The notes below the pieces were generated by a model. It saw nothing but the letters and a program-made list of their open reading frames with translations. It was not told the DNA's origin and made no database searches. The translations under genes and the position numbers were made by a program. Shown piece after piece: positions 44,639 to 55,167 of a DNA stretch of 64,000 nucleotides (positions are counted from its first letter, which is position 1; each line of letters opens with the position of its first letter). This DNA is from Sphingomicrobium nitratireducens (GTDB lineage Bacteria > Pseudomonadota > Alphaproteobacteria > Sphingomonadales > Sphingomonadaceae), in assembly GCF_026157035.1 (NCBI RefSeq), contig NZ_JANJZA010000001.1, positions 475,001-539,000 of the forward strand, read 5' to 3'.

Positions 44639-47600
44639 ATGAAGAAAGCAACTTTGCGCGCGACTGCCGCTTGGCAGGCTCTTGCGCTTCTCGGCGCTGG
44701 TGCGTCGACCGCGTTTATCGCGGCCGCCCCGGCGGCGGCGCAGGACTATACGCGCGGTAACATCGTTGGCACCGTCGAGGACGCCAGCGGTACCCCGGTG
44801 GCCGGCGCGACCGTCACCGTCACCAACAACCAGCAGGGCTATTCGTCGACCACCGTCACGGATGCCAACGGTAACTTCCGTGTCGTCGCTCTCGCGAGCG
44901 GCACCTACACCGTGATCGTCGAAAAGGACGGCCAGGTGCAGGTCGAAGACCGTGGCGTCACCGTCGTCGCCGGTCAGAACAACACCTTCTCGTACATCGC
45001 CGGCGAAGCTGCCGTCGATCAGCAGCCGGACGGCGTCATCGTCGTTACCGGTACCCGTATCCAGGTCGACGACTTTGCCTCGACCCAGACCGGTGCCACG
45101 ATCGACGTGCAGGAACTGGCCGAGACCGTTCCGGTTTCGCGCAACGCGAACGCGCTGATCCAGCTCGCTCCGGGTACGACCGCGGGTGACGCGGGCTTCG
45201 GCAACCTCACCTCGATCTCGGGTGCGACGGTTGCGGAAAACGCCTACTACATCAACGGCCTGAACGTGACCGACTTCCGTGGCTTCCTCGGCCAGTCGGA
45301 CATCCCGTTCGAGTTCTACCGCACCTTCGACGTCAAGACCGGCGGCTATCCGGCCGAATACGGTCGTGCGCTCGGCGGCGTGACCTCGGCTGTTACCAAG
45401 TCGGGTTCGAACACCCTCAAGGGCGGCGCGATCATCACCTACTCGCCGGACTGGCTGCGTGAAGATTCGCCCAACACCTACCTGTCGATCAACGAGCTCG
45501 ACTACTCGATGAACGTCGGTGCCGACCTTTACCTGTCGGGCCCGATCATCAAGGACCGCCTGTTCTTCTACGGCATCTACAGCCCCGGCTGGTTCGAGAC
45601 CGAGAACACGGGCGCCAGCTCGGAAACCCGTACGCGCTCGACTTCGGACGACGCGTTCTGGGGCGGTAAGCTCGACGCGATCCTGTTCGACGGTCATCGC
45701 CTCGAGTTCACCTACTTCAACGACAAGAGCACCGTGAAGACGGCGTACAACACCATCGATCTGACCCGTGCGACGGCTCCGGCCCCGAACACGGTCGATC
45801 CGGAAGGTGGCCTGGACTACGTCTACAACGGTCTCGGCGTCCTTCGCGGTAACGTCGAAAACGACGACGGTGGCGACAACTTCATCGCCAGCTACACCGG
45901 TCAGTTCACCGACTGGTTCACCCTGTCGCTCGCTTATGGTGAGAACCGCGACGTGTCGACGCAGCACGCTGTGCCGAACATCGCGCAGGGCATCTCGCGC
46001 ATCGGCGATTGCGCCGTGCTCGGCTCGTGTCTCGCGGCGCCTGTCTACAACGTCTACGGTACGGTTACCGGCGACGTCGAAGACATCAACATCCGCAAGA
46101 TCTACCGCGCGGATGCGGACCTCTATCTCGACTTCATGGGTTCGCACCACTTCCGTGCCGGCTTCGACTACGAGAAGCTGTTCGCGGGTGAAGCCACGCG
46201 GTACACTGGTGACGGCTATCGTTACGACTTCCGTCGCAACCTGACGCTGCGTCGCCTGTACAGCAACTACGGTGAGTTCAACACCAACATGCGGGCCTTC
46301 TACCTGCAGGACAGCTGGTCGCTCATGAACGACCGCATCAACCTGCAGCTGGGCGTCCGTAACGATCGCTTCCGGAACTACACCAAGTTCGACGAGCTCT
46401 ATTATGACTCGGGCGATCTGTGGGCTCCGCGTCTGGGCGCGACCATCGACGTGTTCGGTGACAAGCGCACCAAGCTGAACGTCTTCTGGGGTCGTTACTT
46501 CCTCCCGATCGCGACGAACACCAACCTTCGTCTCGCCGGTGAAGAACTCTACGTCCAGCAGGTCGACTTCTACGGCACCGGCAGCATTGTCGACGCCGAC
46601 GGCGACGGCATCCCGGACAACTACATCATCAACGAGAATGGTGACGTCACCAACTTCGACGGCACCGGCTTCTACGGCAGCGACTGTCCGGATGCCTACG
46701 TTGCCCTCACCGGCAAGGCGGGCGAGAAGTGCGCCATCTTCGCCGATGGTACGCTTGCCGCGACCGACGCTCTCGTCAGCTCGAACCTCGAGCCGTCGAA
46801 GTCGGACGAATGGCTGATCGGCTTGTCGCACCGCATGGGCGACTGGACGTTCGGTGTCGACTACGTGAACCGTCGCCTCGGCCAGACGCTCGAAGACGCC
46901 GCCATCGACGCCGGTGTGCTCGCTTACTGCGACGCCAACGGCGTGACGGGTTGCGCTTCGGTCTGGACCGGTTTCCACCAGTACGTGCTGATCAATCCGG
47001 GTTCGGACGTGACGGTGCGCCTGGACGGCGATTGCACGATCGACGGCCAGTGCGATGTCGTGACGCTGAACGCGGAAGACATCGGCTATCCGGAAGCCGT
47101 TCGTAAGTACGACGCGGTGCAGTTCACCATCGATAAGGCGTTCAACGGTCTGTACCAGTTCAATGCGAACTACACGTACACCGATCTGCGCGGTAACTTC
47201 GAAGGTGGCGTGAAGTCCGACAACAACCAGACCGACACCGGTCTGACGCAGGACTTCGACCAGCCGGGCTTCCTGGATGGTGCCTTTGGCGATCTCGCCA
47301 ACGGACGCAAGCACTCGTTCAAGTTCTACGGTTACGTGCAGCCCATCGAATGGCTCGGCATCTCGACGAACATCATCGTGGAATCGCCGCGTAAGTTCAG
47401 CTGTATCGGTAACTACAAGAACGACTCGAGCACGTTCGAATACTCGTACGGCGCCGCTTCCTACTACTGCCGTCAGGCGGAGTTCGGTGGTGACGGCCTG
47501 TCGTCGGGTACGGCGGCTGACGGTGCGGGCACCGGTTCGGTCCTCGTCCCGCGCGGCACGGCGTTCGAATCGCAGTGGAACAAGCGTGTCGACTTCGGTC

Positions 47601-47812
47601 TGTCGTTCGACCTCGCGCCGCTTTCGCTGCCGGGTTCGCAGTTCCGTATCGACGTGTTCAACATCTTCAACTGGGACCAGAAGCTCGACTTCAACGAGTT
47701 CGGTGATGTCAGCTACGGCGGTATCAACGAGAGCTACGGTCGTGTGACCGGTTACCAGGCTCCGCGTTCGGTCCGCTTCACGCTGGCCATGCGCTTCGGC
47801 GAGGACAAGTAA
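44639..47812 (+). CDS. Oar-like TonB-dependent outer-membrane receptor
   Basis: 1057 residues. A signal peptide ends near AAPAAAQD (about residue 38). A carboxypeptidase-regulatory-like domain follows (GNIVGTVEDASGTPVAGATV). The plug begins GVIVVTGTRIQVDDFAS and includes VAENAYYINGLNVTDFRG. A large beta-barrel ends in aromatic FTLAMRFG. This is the Oar layout, associated with uptake or export of larger molecules or proteases. The barrel loops are rich in acidic residues and tyrosine (DELYYDSGDLW). Codons such as CGT and GGT are far commoner than in neighbours, as in strongly expressed genes. A terminator and sulfotransferase genes follow. Confidence 0.92.
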   Translation: MKKATLRATAAWQALALLGAGASTAFIAAAPAAAQDYTRGNIVGTVEDASGTPVAGATVTVTNNQQGYSSTTVTDANGNFRVVALASGTYTVIVEKDGQVQVEDRGVTVVAGQNNTFSYIAGEAAVDQQPDGVIVVTGTRIQVDDFASTQTGATIDVQELAETVPVSRNANALIQLAPGTTAGDAGFGNLTSISGATVAENAYYINGLNVTDFRGFLGQSDIPFEFYRTFDVKTGGYPAEYGRALGGVTSAVTKSGSNTLKGGAIITYSPDWLREDSPNTYLSINELDYSMNVGADLYLSGPIIKDRLFFYGIYSPGWFETENTGASSETRTRSTSDDAFWGGKLDAILFDGHRLEFTYFNDKSTVKTAYNTIDLTRATAPAPNTVDPEGGLDYVYNGLGVLRGNVENDDGGDNFIASYTGQFTDWFTLSLAYGENRDVSTQHAVPNIAQGISRIGDCAVLGSCLAAPVYNVYGTVTGDVEDINIRKIYRADADLYLDFMGSHHFRAGFDYEKLFAGEATRYTGDGYRYDFRRNLTLRRLYSNYGEFNTNMRAFYLQDSWSLMNDRINLQLGVRNDRFRNYTKFDELYYDSGDLWAPRLGATIDVFGDKRTKLNVFWGRYFLPIATNTNLRLAGEELYVQQVDFYGTGSIVDADGDGIPDNYIINENGDVTNFDGTGFYGSDCPDAYVALTGKAGEKCAIFADGTLAATDALVSSNLEPSKSDEWLIGLSHRMGDWTFGVDYVNRRLGQTLEDAAIDAGVLAYCDANGVTGCASVWTGFHQYVLINPGSDVTVRLDGDCTIDGQCDVVTLNAEDIGYPEAVRKYDAVQFTIDKAFNGLYQFNANYTYTDLRGNFEGGVKSDNNQTDTGLTQDFDQPGFLDGAFGDLANGRKHSFKFYGYVQPIEWLGISTNIIVESPRKFSCIGNYKNDSSTFEYSYGAASYYCRQAEFGGDGLSSGTAADGAGTGSVLVPRGTAFESQWNKRVDFGLSFDLAPLSLPGSQFRIDVFNIFNWDQKLDFNEFGDVSYGGINESYGRVTGYQAPRSVRFTLAMRFGEDK

Positions 47813-47849
47813 GTCCTCACCGTCGGGTAACCGACAGCCAAAAGGGGAA

Positions 47850-47875
47850 GGGGCGGTGTTTCACCGCCCCTTTTT
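47850..47875 (+). terminator. Rho-independent terminator after the TonB receptor
   Basis: A 9-bp perfect stem GGGGCGGTG/CACCGCCCC with a three-base loop followed by TTTTTCTTT, 38 bases past the stop. It suggests that most transcripts end before the sulfotransferase genes. Confidence 0.9.
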
Positions 47876-47893
47876 CTTTGCTAGGTCCGTGCC

Positions 47894-50851
47894 ATGAATT
47901 CCGACATTTTGAACGTCACCGCGGAGAGCTTCCGGCGCGCCGCCAAGGCGGGCGACCGTTCCGCCCTCGTTGCCGCCGCCACCGCCCTGATCAAAGGGCG
48001 AGCGACGCTCGGTCGCCAGTGGCTCGACGTCGCGCTCCACCTCAAGCAATGGGGGGAGGTGGAAAAGGCCCTGTCGGCCTTCGACCTGTGGGGACAGCAG
48101 GACGGCACGGCCGACGAGGCGGCCTACGAGAAGGCGGTTCTGCTGGCCCTGGTCGGCCGCTCCGCCGAGGCGCAGGCGCTGCTCGACGCCATTCCCGACG
48201 CAACGCCCACCCCCTTCGCCAACGCCTACCTGCGCGGCTCGATCGCGACTGCGCTCGGCAAGGGCGACGAGGCCGAGCGCCATTACCGTCGCACGATCGC
48301 GCTTCACCCCGAGGCGGGGCGGGCATGGATCGAAATCGTCAAGGACGGGCGGGCGACCGAGACCGACGAGAAGCAACTGCGCCAACTCGCGCAGGGCGGC
48401 GCGGTACGCGACATGATCGATCGTGCCGCGATCGAGAACGCATTCGGCATTCTCGCCGACAAGAGCGGCGACCACGAGACCGCGTTCGCCCACTTCGCCC
48501 GCGCGACCGAGATCCAAGGCGAGAAACTGCATTATGACGGCGAGGACAATCGCGCCTCCGCCAGGGTCGCGATGCGCTGGGACCGCGCCTGGCTCGATCG
48601 CCTCTCGCTGAAGGCAGACAGCCCGCGAACGCCGATCTTCGTCACCGGACTGCCGCGCAGCGGCACGACGCTGGTGGAGCGGATCCTTTCGGCCCACTCG
48701 GCCGTCGACGGGGGCGGCGAGCTCGGCCTCGCGCTGCACCTCGAAGCGACCGCAGGCGGCTTCGCCCCTGAAGACCTCGACCGTTTCGCGTCGGGCAGCG
48801 GGGCGCTCGCGCTGCGCGACCTCTATCTCCGGCTTGCCGCCGAACGCCTGCCCGGCACCGGGATGTTCGTCGACAAGAGCCTCAACCAGAGCCGCTCGCT
48901 CGGCCCCCTGGCGGCCCTGTTCCCGGATGCGCCGATCGTGTGGATGCGGCGTGATCCGCTCGACAACGGATGGTCGATCTTCCGCTCGTGGTTCTCGGGG
49001 AACGTGGTCGCGGGCTGGTCGCTCGTGGATATCGCCGACCACATGAAGATCGAGGATCAGCTGCTCGCCCACTGGCAGGAGCAATTGGGCGACCGGCTCC
49101 TTGTCCTGTCCTACCGGGATCTCATCGAGGATCCCGAAAGGTGGATCGGCACGCTCGCGCGCCATTGCGGGCTCGTTCTCGAGCCGATGCAGTTGACGCC
49201 GCACCTCGCCCCCTCGTCGGTCGCGACCGCGAGTGCGCAGCAAGTGCGCGAACCCATCAACCGCAAGGGGATCGGGGTCGCCGAACCGTATCGGGCTTGG
49301 CTCGGCCCGCTGTCCGACGGCATCGCGGTGTCGCCGAAGGCGAACGCGCCGACACCGGCTCCTTCGCCCGCGCCGTCGCCCGTGGACGACGCGATGGAAC
49401 GGATGCAGCCGCGCGACCTGCTCGAACTGCTCAAGCAGGCCATGGCCAATCGCGACCGCGCGAAGATCAACCGTCTCATCGAAGTGATGGTCAGGCGGCG
49501 AATCCCGCTCGGCAACCAGTGGCGCGCGATGGCGCAACTGACCCAGTTCAACGGCGAGTATGCCCTGATGCGCCGCGTGCTCGACCAATGGCAGCACGAA
49601 GTCGGCGCCTCGCCCGCCGTGTTGTGCGAACGGGCGCGCATGCTCGCGGAAGCGGGCGATCCCAAGGAAGCCTGGGAGATCGTGCGCAAGATCGAACTGA
49701 CGGGCGTCTCCCCACTGGCGATCAACTATCTCAAGGGTACCTTGTCGACCGACCTCGGTAATCTCGACTTTGCCGCCGACTATCTGCGCGAGGCCGTCGC
49801 CGCGGCGCCCTCGTCCGGACAGAGCTGGCTGGCGCTGGCGATGACCGGGCGGATGGACGAAGCCGACGGGGCGAGGCTGGAAGCCGCGTCGAACGCGTTC
49901 GCGCAGGCCCCCGTCGTGGAGCGGGCTGCCTACCAGTTCGCGCTGGGGCGCTGGAAGGAACGGCAGCAAGACCATCGTGCCGCGTTCGAGGCCTATCGCG
50001 CCGGCGGCGAGATGATGGCGGCGGAGCGCAAGTCCGATCCGCAGCAGGACGTGCGCAACTTCGAGAACGCGATCCAGTTCGACCGGAAGCGGATCGATGC
50101 GCTCGCCGCGACGCTGACGCCGCGCGAGCACAGCCGGCCCCTGTTCGTGTCGGGCCTGCCGCGTTCCGGCACCACGCTGGTCGAACAGATCCTCGCCGCG
50201 CACAGCGATGTCGCGGGCGGCGGGGAGCTTGGGTTGATGACCAAGCTCGAGCACGATCTTCGCGGCAACTCGCCCGAGGCGCTCGACGCCTATCTGGCGC
50301 GGGGCGGCACGCTCGATGCGCTGCGTGACCTGCACGACCACCTGCTCGACGAGCGGTTCGCGCAAGGCGGTCACGTCGTCGACAAGACGCTCTACCTCAG
50401 CCGAACGATGGGCCTGGTGGCAGCGCTCTATCCAAAGGCGAACTTCGTGTGGATGCGCCGCGATCCGGCCGATTGCGCCTGGTCGACCTTCCGGACCTTC
50501 TTCGTGAAGAGCGTCGACTGGGGCTGGCGGCTCGACGACATTGCGCGCCATTTCAACCTGGAGGACAAGTTGTTCGAACATTGGTCGCGCGAGATGGGCG
50601 AACGCATGCTGGTCGTGCCCTATGCCGACCTGGTCGAGGAGCCCGCGACGTGGACCGAGCGGATCACGCGTCACCTCGGACTCGAACCTCAAGTCGCACA
50701 ACTCGAGAGCCACAAGGTCGAACGGACCGTTGCCACCGCAAGCGCGGCGCAGGTGCGCGAACCGATCAATCGCAAGGGGCTCGACGTTGCGGGTCCCTAC
50801 CGCGAGTGGATGGCGCCCTTCTTCGACGTCTACGAGGGGGAGGGTCGTTAG
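47894..50851 (+). CDS. Tandem TPR-sulfotransferase fusion protein (two modules)
   Basis: 985 residues in two repeats of about 490. Each module has a helical TPR-like half then a sulfotransferase domain. The 5'-phosphosulfate loops are GLPRSGTTLVE near residues 251 and 754. Each is followed by AHSxV-GGGELGL with the Glu that matches the catalytic base of tyrosylprotein sulfotransferases. The 3'-phosphate sites are WMRRDPLDNGWSIFRSWF and [18 protein letters not shown]. Each ends with a VREPINRKG block. A Pro/Ala linker near 480 joins them. There is no signal peptide. The next gene, directly adjoining (TAGATG), is a third copy. The acceptor is unknown. Confidence 0.85.
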   Translation: MNSDILNVTAESFRRAAKAGDRSALVAAATALIKGRATLGRQWLDVALHLKQWGEVEKALSAFDLWGQQDGTADEAAYEKAVLLALVGRSAEAQALLDAIPDATPTPFANAYLRGSIATALGKGDEAERHYRRTIALHPEAGRAWIEIVKDGRATETDEKQLRQLAQGGAVRDMIDRAAIENAFGILADKSGDHETAFAHFARATEIQGEKLHYDGEDNRASARVAMRWDRAWLDRLSLKADSPRTPIFVTGLPRSGTTLVERILSAHSAVDGGGELGLALHLEATAGGFAPEDLDRFASGSGALALRDLYLRLAAERLPGTGMFVDKSLNQSRSLGPLAALFPDAPIVWMRRDPLDNGWSIFRSWFSGNVVAGWSLVDIADHMKIEDQLLAHWQEQLGDRLLVLSYRDLIEDPERWIGTLARHCGLVLEPMQLTPHLAPSSVATASAQQVREPINRKGIGVAEPYRAWLGPLSDGIAVSPKANAPTPAPSPAPSPVDDAMERMQPRDLLELLKQAMANRDRAKINRLIEVMVRRRIPLGNQWRAMAQLTQFNGEYALMRRVLDQWQHEVGASPAVLCERARMLAEAGDPKEAWEIVRKIELTGVSPLAINYLKGTLSTDLGNLDFAADYLREAVAAAPSSGQSWLALAMTGRMDEADGARLEAASNAFAQAPVVERAAYQFALGRWKERQQDHRAAFEAYRAGGEMMAAERKSDPQQDVRNFENAIQFDRKRIDALAATLTPREHSRPLFVSGLPRSGTTLVEQILAAHSDVAGGGELGLMTKLEHDLRGNSPEALDAYLARGGTLDALRDLHDHLLDERFAQGGHVVDKTLYLSRTMGLVAALYPKANFVWMRRDPADCAWSTFRTFFVKSVDWGWRLDDIARHFNLEDKLFEHWSREMGERMLVVPYADLVEEPATWTERITRHLGLEPQVAQLESHKVERTVATASAAQVREPINRKGLDVAGPYREWMAPFFDVYEGEGR

Positions 50852-52321
50852 ATGGTCGCGTTCGTCAACCCGATAGACCAGATGACGGTCCAGCGCTTCC
50901 GCGCCGCCTTCCAGCAGCTCGACCGCGACGAAATGATCGCAGCCGGAAGCGCCCTTGCGCAGCAGGCACGGCTGCCCGATCCGCTGTGGGAACAGCTCGT
51001 CCGCGACACGCAGATGCTCGCGGAGCACGATCTCGCGCTGGCCATGGCGGACCGGTGGGTCGCGACCATCGCGCCGTCAAACGTCATTCCCTTCTTCGTG
51101 CGCGCGATGACGCTGGCGCGGGCAGGCCGCTCGAAGGAGGCGCTCGCCGCGCTCGACGCGCTTCCCGACGACTGCCCGAATGCCGCCGCCAACGCCTACA
51201 ACAAGGCGGTGCAGGCCCGCATCGAGGGTGATTTCGAGCGCTCCGCGAGCGAGTTTCGTCGGTCGATCCGCGCGAACGACACGTCTGGGCAGGCGTGGCT
51301 GGGCCTCATCGAGACGAGCGATGACGAGGCCGATGCCCGGCAGCTGCTCGAGCGCGCCGACCTGTTCGAAGGGCATCCCAACCCGGGCGAGCGCGCGAAA
51401 TATCTGAACGCCGTCGGCCAGGTCCACCATCGCCGCGGCGATCCCGCGGCAGCATTCGACGCCTTCTCGCGGTCGGCAGCGACAATGGACGCGATCCGAT
51501 CATTCGACCGCGACCTCGACGACAAGCTGTGCGACGAGGCCATCGCCTTCTGGACCCGCGAGCGGATCGAGGAGGCGCGTCGCGCCCTTGGCGACGAACC
51601 GACGCCGCGCCCGCTGTTCGTGACCGGCCTGCCGCGCACCGGCTCCACCCTGGTCGAACAGATATTGGCAGCGCACTCGGCCGTCGACGGGGGCGAGGAA
51701 TTGAACCTCTTTCTCCAGGTCGGCGAGCAGATGGGGGGCCTTGCCGTCGAGGACTGGCAGCGATGGATGGCCGCCCACGGGTCGGCGCGCCCGCTGCGCG
51801 ACCTCTACCTCCGTCTCATGGGGCAACGCTATCCCGGGACCGGGCGCGTCGTCGACAAGTCGCTCGGCGCGAGCCGCTATCTCGGTCTGCAACTGTCGCT
51901 GTTTCCCGACGCCCCGGTCGTCTGGGTGCGCCGCGATCCCGCCGATTGCGCCTGGTCGGTGTTCCGGACCATGCTTCCCAATGGCGCCCACTGGAGCGGT
52001 TCGCTCGAAGGGGTCGGCCATTATTTCCGTAACGAGGACCGCTTGCTCGATCATTGGACCGCGGTCGCGGGCGATCGCATCCTCGTCGTCCCGTACCGCG
52101 ACCTCGTCGAGGAGCCGGAAAGGTGGATCGAGGCCATCGGCGCGCATTGCGGCCTCGCGGTCGAACCCCAGCAGGCCAGCCCGCATCAGGTCGAGCGGCG
52201 CGTAACGACGGCGTCGGCGGCGCAGGTTCGCGAGCCCATCAATCGCAAGGGGATCGGGGTTTCCGATCCCTATCGCGACATGATGGGCCCGTTCTTCAAG
52301 GCTTACGGCAAGGACGCCTAG
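50852..52321 (+). CDS. TPR-containing sulfotransferase (third module)
   Basis: 489 residues, the same length and order as one module of the upstream fusion: TPR-like helices (about 1-230), then [18 protein letters not shown] with the PAPS loop near residue 258, [10 protein letters not shown] with the presumed catalytic Glu, and [20 protein letters not shown]. It ends with the shared [19 protein letters not shown] block. It starts at the base after the upstream stop, so the genes are coupled. The stop overlaps that of clpB at CTAG. Presumed role: PAPS-dependent sulfation of a peptide, lipid or glycan. Confidence 0.87.
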   Translation: MVAFVNPIDQMTVQRFRAAFQQLDRDEMIAAGSALAQQARLPDPLWEQLVRDTQMLAEHDLALAMADRWVATIAPSNVIPFFVRAMTLARAGRSKEALAALDALPDDCPNAAANAYNKAVQARIEGDFERSASEFRRSIRANDTSGQAWLGLIETSDDEADARQLLERADLFEGHPNPGERAKYLNAVGQVHHRRGDPAAAFDAFSRSAATMDAIRSFDRDLDDKLCDEAIAFWTRERIEEARRALGDEPTPRPLFVTGLPRTGSTLVEQILAAHSAVDGGEELNLFLQVGEQMGGLAVEDWQRWMAAHGSARPLRDLYLRLMGQRYPGTGRVVDKSLGASRYLGLQLSLFPDAPVVWVRRDPADCAWSVFRTMLPNGAHWSGSLEGVGHYFRNEDRLLDHWTAVAGDRILVVPYRDLVEEPERWIEAIGAHCGLAVEPQQASPHQVERRVTTASAAQVREPINRKGIGVSDPYRDMMGPFFKAYGKDA

Positions 52322-54894
52322 GCGGGGGCGATTTCCAGCTTGCCGTCGCCTTCGTCGACCCTGACCGTCATCCCGTCATGGATGCGGCCGGCAAGGATCT
52401 CGTCGGCGAGCGGGTCCTGCAAATATTTCTGCACCGCCCGTTTCAACGGCCGCGCCCCGTAGACCGGGTCGTAACCGACCCGGCCGAGCCACCCGCGCGC
52501 GCCGTCGGTGAGGTCGAGCACGATCTTCTTGTCGTCGAGCAGCTTCTGCAGGCGCTTGACCTGGATATCGACGATCGGGCCCATGTGGGTCTGGCTGAGG
52601 CGGTGGAACAGGATGATCTCGTCCAGCCGGTTGAGGAATTCGGGGCGGAAATGGCCGCGCACGACTTCCATCACCTGTTCCTCGACCTCCTTGGGATCGG
52701 CGTCCTCGCCCTGGCTGGCGAGATACTGGCTGCCGAGGTTCGAGGTGAGGATGATGATCGTGTTGGTAAAGTCGACCGTGCGGCCCTGTCCGTCGGTCAG
52801 GCGGCCGTCGTCGAGCACCTGGAGGAGGATGTTGAAGACGTCGGAGTGCGCCTTCTCGACTTCGTCGAACAGCACGACCTGGTAGGGGCGGCGGCGGACG
52901 GCTTCGGTGAGCTTGCCGCCCTCCTCGTAGCCGACATAGCCCGGCGGCGCGCCGACCAGGCGGGCGACCGAGTGCTTCTCCATGAATTCGCTCATGTCGA
53001 TGCGGACCATTGCGGATGAATCGTCGAACATGAACTCGGCGAGCGCCTTCGTCAGCTCGGTCTTGCCGACGCCGGTCGGGCCGAGAAACAGGAAGCTGCC
53101 GAGCGGGCGGCCGGGATCCTGCAGGCCGGCGCGGCTTCGACGCACGGCCTTGGCGACCGCGCGGACCGCCTCTTCCTGGCCGATCACGCGCTTGCCGAGG
53201 AGATCCTCCATCTGCAGCAACTTCTCGCGCTCGCCCTCGAGCATCTTCTCGATCGGGACGCCGGTCCAGCGCGACACGACCGATGCGATATCGTCCTCGG
53301 TGACTTCCTCGCGCAGCATCGCGCCTTCGGTCGCGGCGGACGCTTCCTCGAGCTTCTTCTCGAGTTCGGGGATGCGCCCGTATTGCAATTCGCCGGCCTT
53401 GGCGAGGTCGCCTTCGCGCTGCGCCTTTTCGAGCTCGATGCGCGCGGTGTCGAGTTCGCCTTTGAGGTCGCCCTCGGCGTCGATCTTCTCTTTCTCGGCG
53501 CGCCAGCGCTGGGTCAGCTCGGCCGACTGCTGCTCGAGGTCGGCGAGTTCCTTCTCGAGCTTGCCGAGCCGGTCCTTCGAGCCCGCGTCGCTCTCCTTCT
53601 TCAGCGCCTCACGCTCGATCTTGAGCTGGATGATGCGGCGGTCGAGACCCTCGATTTCCTCGGGCTTGGATTCGACCTCCATGCGCAGGCGACTGGCCGC
53701 CTCGTCCATCAGGTCGATCGCCTTGTCGGGGAGAAAGCGCTCGGTGATGTAGCGGTTGGACAGGGTCGCCGCCGACACGATCGCGCCGTCGGTGATCCGC
53801 ACGCCGTGGTGTAGCTCGTATTTCTCCTTGAGGCCGCGCAGGATCGAGATGGTGTCCTCGACTGTCGGCTCCTCGATCATGACGGGCTGGAAGCGGCGCT
53901 CGAGCGCGGCGTCTTTCTCGACATGCTTGCGATATTCGTCGAGCGTGGTGGCGCCGATGACGTGCAGTTCGCCGCGCGAGAGGGCGGGCTTCAACAGGTT
54001 GCCCGCGTCCATCGCGCCCTCGGATTTGCCCGCGCCGACGAGGTTGTGCATCTCGTCGATGAACAGGATGATCTGCCCGTCCGACTGCTTGACCTCGTCG
54101 ATCACGCCCTTGAGGCGTTCCTCGAACTCGCCGCGATATTTCGCACCCGCGATCATCGCGCCCATGTCGAGGCTCAGCAGCTTTCGGTCCTTGAGGCCGT
54201 CGGGGACGTCGCCATTGGCGATGCGCAAGGCCAGGCCTTCCGCGATCGCCGTCTTGCCGACGCCGGGCTCGCCGATGAGGACCGGATTGTTCTTGGTGCG
54301 GCGCGCAAGCACCTGGATGGTGCGGCGGATTTCCTCGTCGCGCCCGATGACGGGGTCGAGCTTGCCCGCGCGCGCGCGTTCGGTGAGGTCCACGGCGTAT
54401 TTCTTGAGCGCGTCGTAGCGGTCTTCGGCGTTCTGGCTGTCGGCCTTGCGCCCGCCGCGCAGCTGCTCGATCGCAGCGTTCAGAGCCTGCGGCTTGACGC
54501 CGGCCTTCTCCAGCGCGTCGCCGACCGCGTCCTTGCCCATCGTCGCGGCGAGTAGCAGCCGTTCGACCGTGACATAGCTGTCGCCGGCTTTCTCGCTGAT
54601 CTCCTGCGCCTTATCGAGGAGGCGCATCGTGTTGCCGTCGACGCCCGGCGCCTGGCTCGCGCCCGAGCCGGTCACGGTCGGCAACTTGTCGACCAGCGCG
54701 TCGATGGCCTTGCGCGCCGCCTTGGGGTCGCCGCCTGCCATCTGGATGAGGCCCGCGGCCATGCCCTGCTCGTCGTCGAGCAGCGCCTTCACGAGATGCT
54801 GCGGGGTGATCTGCTGGTGGTTCTCGCGCGCCGCGATGGTCTGCGCTGCCTGCAGGAACCCGCGCGCCCGTTCGGTCAATTGTTCCAGGTTCAT
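52318..54894 (-). CDS. clpB: ATP-dependent disaggregase ClpB
   Basis: 858 residues. N-terminal Clp repeats ([15 protein letters not shown]), AAA-1 with Walker [10 protein letters not shown] and Walker [16 protein letters not shown], the long coiled-coil M domain (about 400-530), and AAA-2 with [16 protein letters not shown] and [16 protein letters not shown] are all present. ClpB works with DnaK to rescue aggregated proteins. The order and length match ClpB, and the M domain excludes ClpA/ClpC. A putative heat-shock promoter lies upstream. The stop overlaps the sulfotransferase stop. Confidence 0.98.
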   Translation of the reverse strand: MNLEQLTERARGFLQAAQTIAARENHQQITPQHLVKALLDDEQGMAAGLIQMAGGDPKAARKAIDALVDKLPTVTGSGASQAPGVDGNTMRLLDKAQEISEKAGDSYVTVERLLLAATMGKDAVGDALEKAGVKPQALNAAIEQLRGGRKADSQNAEDRYDALKKYAVDLTERARAGKLDPVIGRDEEIRRTIQVLARRTKNNPVLIGEPGVGKTAIAEGLALRIANGDVPDGLKDRKLLSLDMGAMIAGAKYRGEFEERLKGVIDEVKQSDGQIILFIDEMHNLVGAGKSEGAMDAGNLLKPALSRGELHVIGATTLDEYRKHVEKDAALERRFQPVMIEEPTVEDTISILRGLKEKYELHHGVRITDGAIVSAATLSNRYITERFLPDKAIDLMDEAASRLRMEVESKPEEIEGLDRRIIQLKIEREALKKESDAGSKDRLGKLEKELADLEQQSAELTQRWRAEKEKIDAEGDLKGELDTARIELEKAQREGDLAKAGELQYGRIPELEKKLEEASAATEGAMLREEVTEDDIASVVSRWTGVPIEKMLEGEREKLLQMEDLLGKRVIGQEEAVRAVAKAVRRSRAGLQDPGRPLGSFLFLGPTGVGKTELTKALAEFMFDDSSAMVRIDMSEFMEKHSVARLVGAPPGYVGYEEGGKLTEAVRRRPYQVVLFDEVEKAHSDVFNILLQVLDDGRLTDGQGRTVDFTNTIIILTSNLGSQYLASQGEDADPKEVEEQVMEVVRGHFRPEFLNRLDEIILFHRLSQTHMGPIVDIQVKRLQKLLDDKKIVLDLTDGARGWLGRVGYDPVYGARPLKRAVQKYLQDPLADEILAGRIHDGMTVRVDEGDGKLEIAPA

Positions 54895-54924
54895 ATGCCC
54901 CTCGAAATTCTGTGCGTTTGCACG

Positions 54925-54954
54925 ACATATGGTGTGTTAGGCGGGCAACACAAG
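54925..54954 (-). promoter_or_regulatory. Possible sigma-32 (heat-shock) promoter of clpB
   Basis: Read on the minus strand, CTTG (54951-54954) and CATATGT (its last base just past the -10 core) are separated by 19 bases. The alphaproteobacterial RpoH consensus as I recall it is CTTG-N17-CYTATNT, so this is an imperfect match with spacing two longer. Position before clpB is the main support. Confidence 0.4.
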
Positions 54955-55167
54955 GGGTGTGATGGCGCGAGTGCGACTCACCACCAACGCCCGCCGACCG
55001 ATCGGCGACATTCCCACCGACGCGCACCGCCAAGCCGTTATCTTTCCCTTCATCTCTCTGAAAAGGAATGGCGTTTTTCGTGGCTTTTCAGGACCGAATC
55101 TTAACCTACTTTAAGAGTGCAGATTGGTGTACGCTTGCCGTTTGGTTGGGGACGATCGGAGAACACC

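Noticed and set aside
44534-47314. 926-codon open frame antisense to the TonB receptor
   Set aside because: It reads as Val/Arg/Asp-rich nonsense with no domain, lies fully opposite a clear receptor gene and arises from that gene's codon bias.
47861-51028. 1055-codon open frame antisense to the sulfotransferase genes
   Set aside because: The sense strand carries three sulfotransferase modules with intact motifs; the antisense product is Arg/Gly/Leu-rich without motifs.
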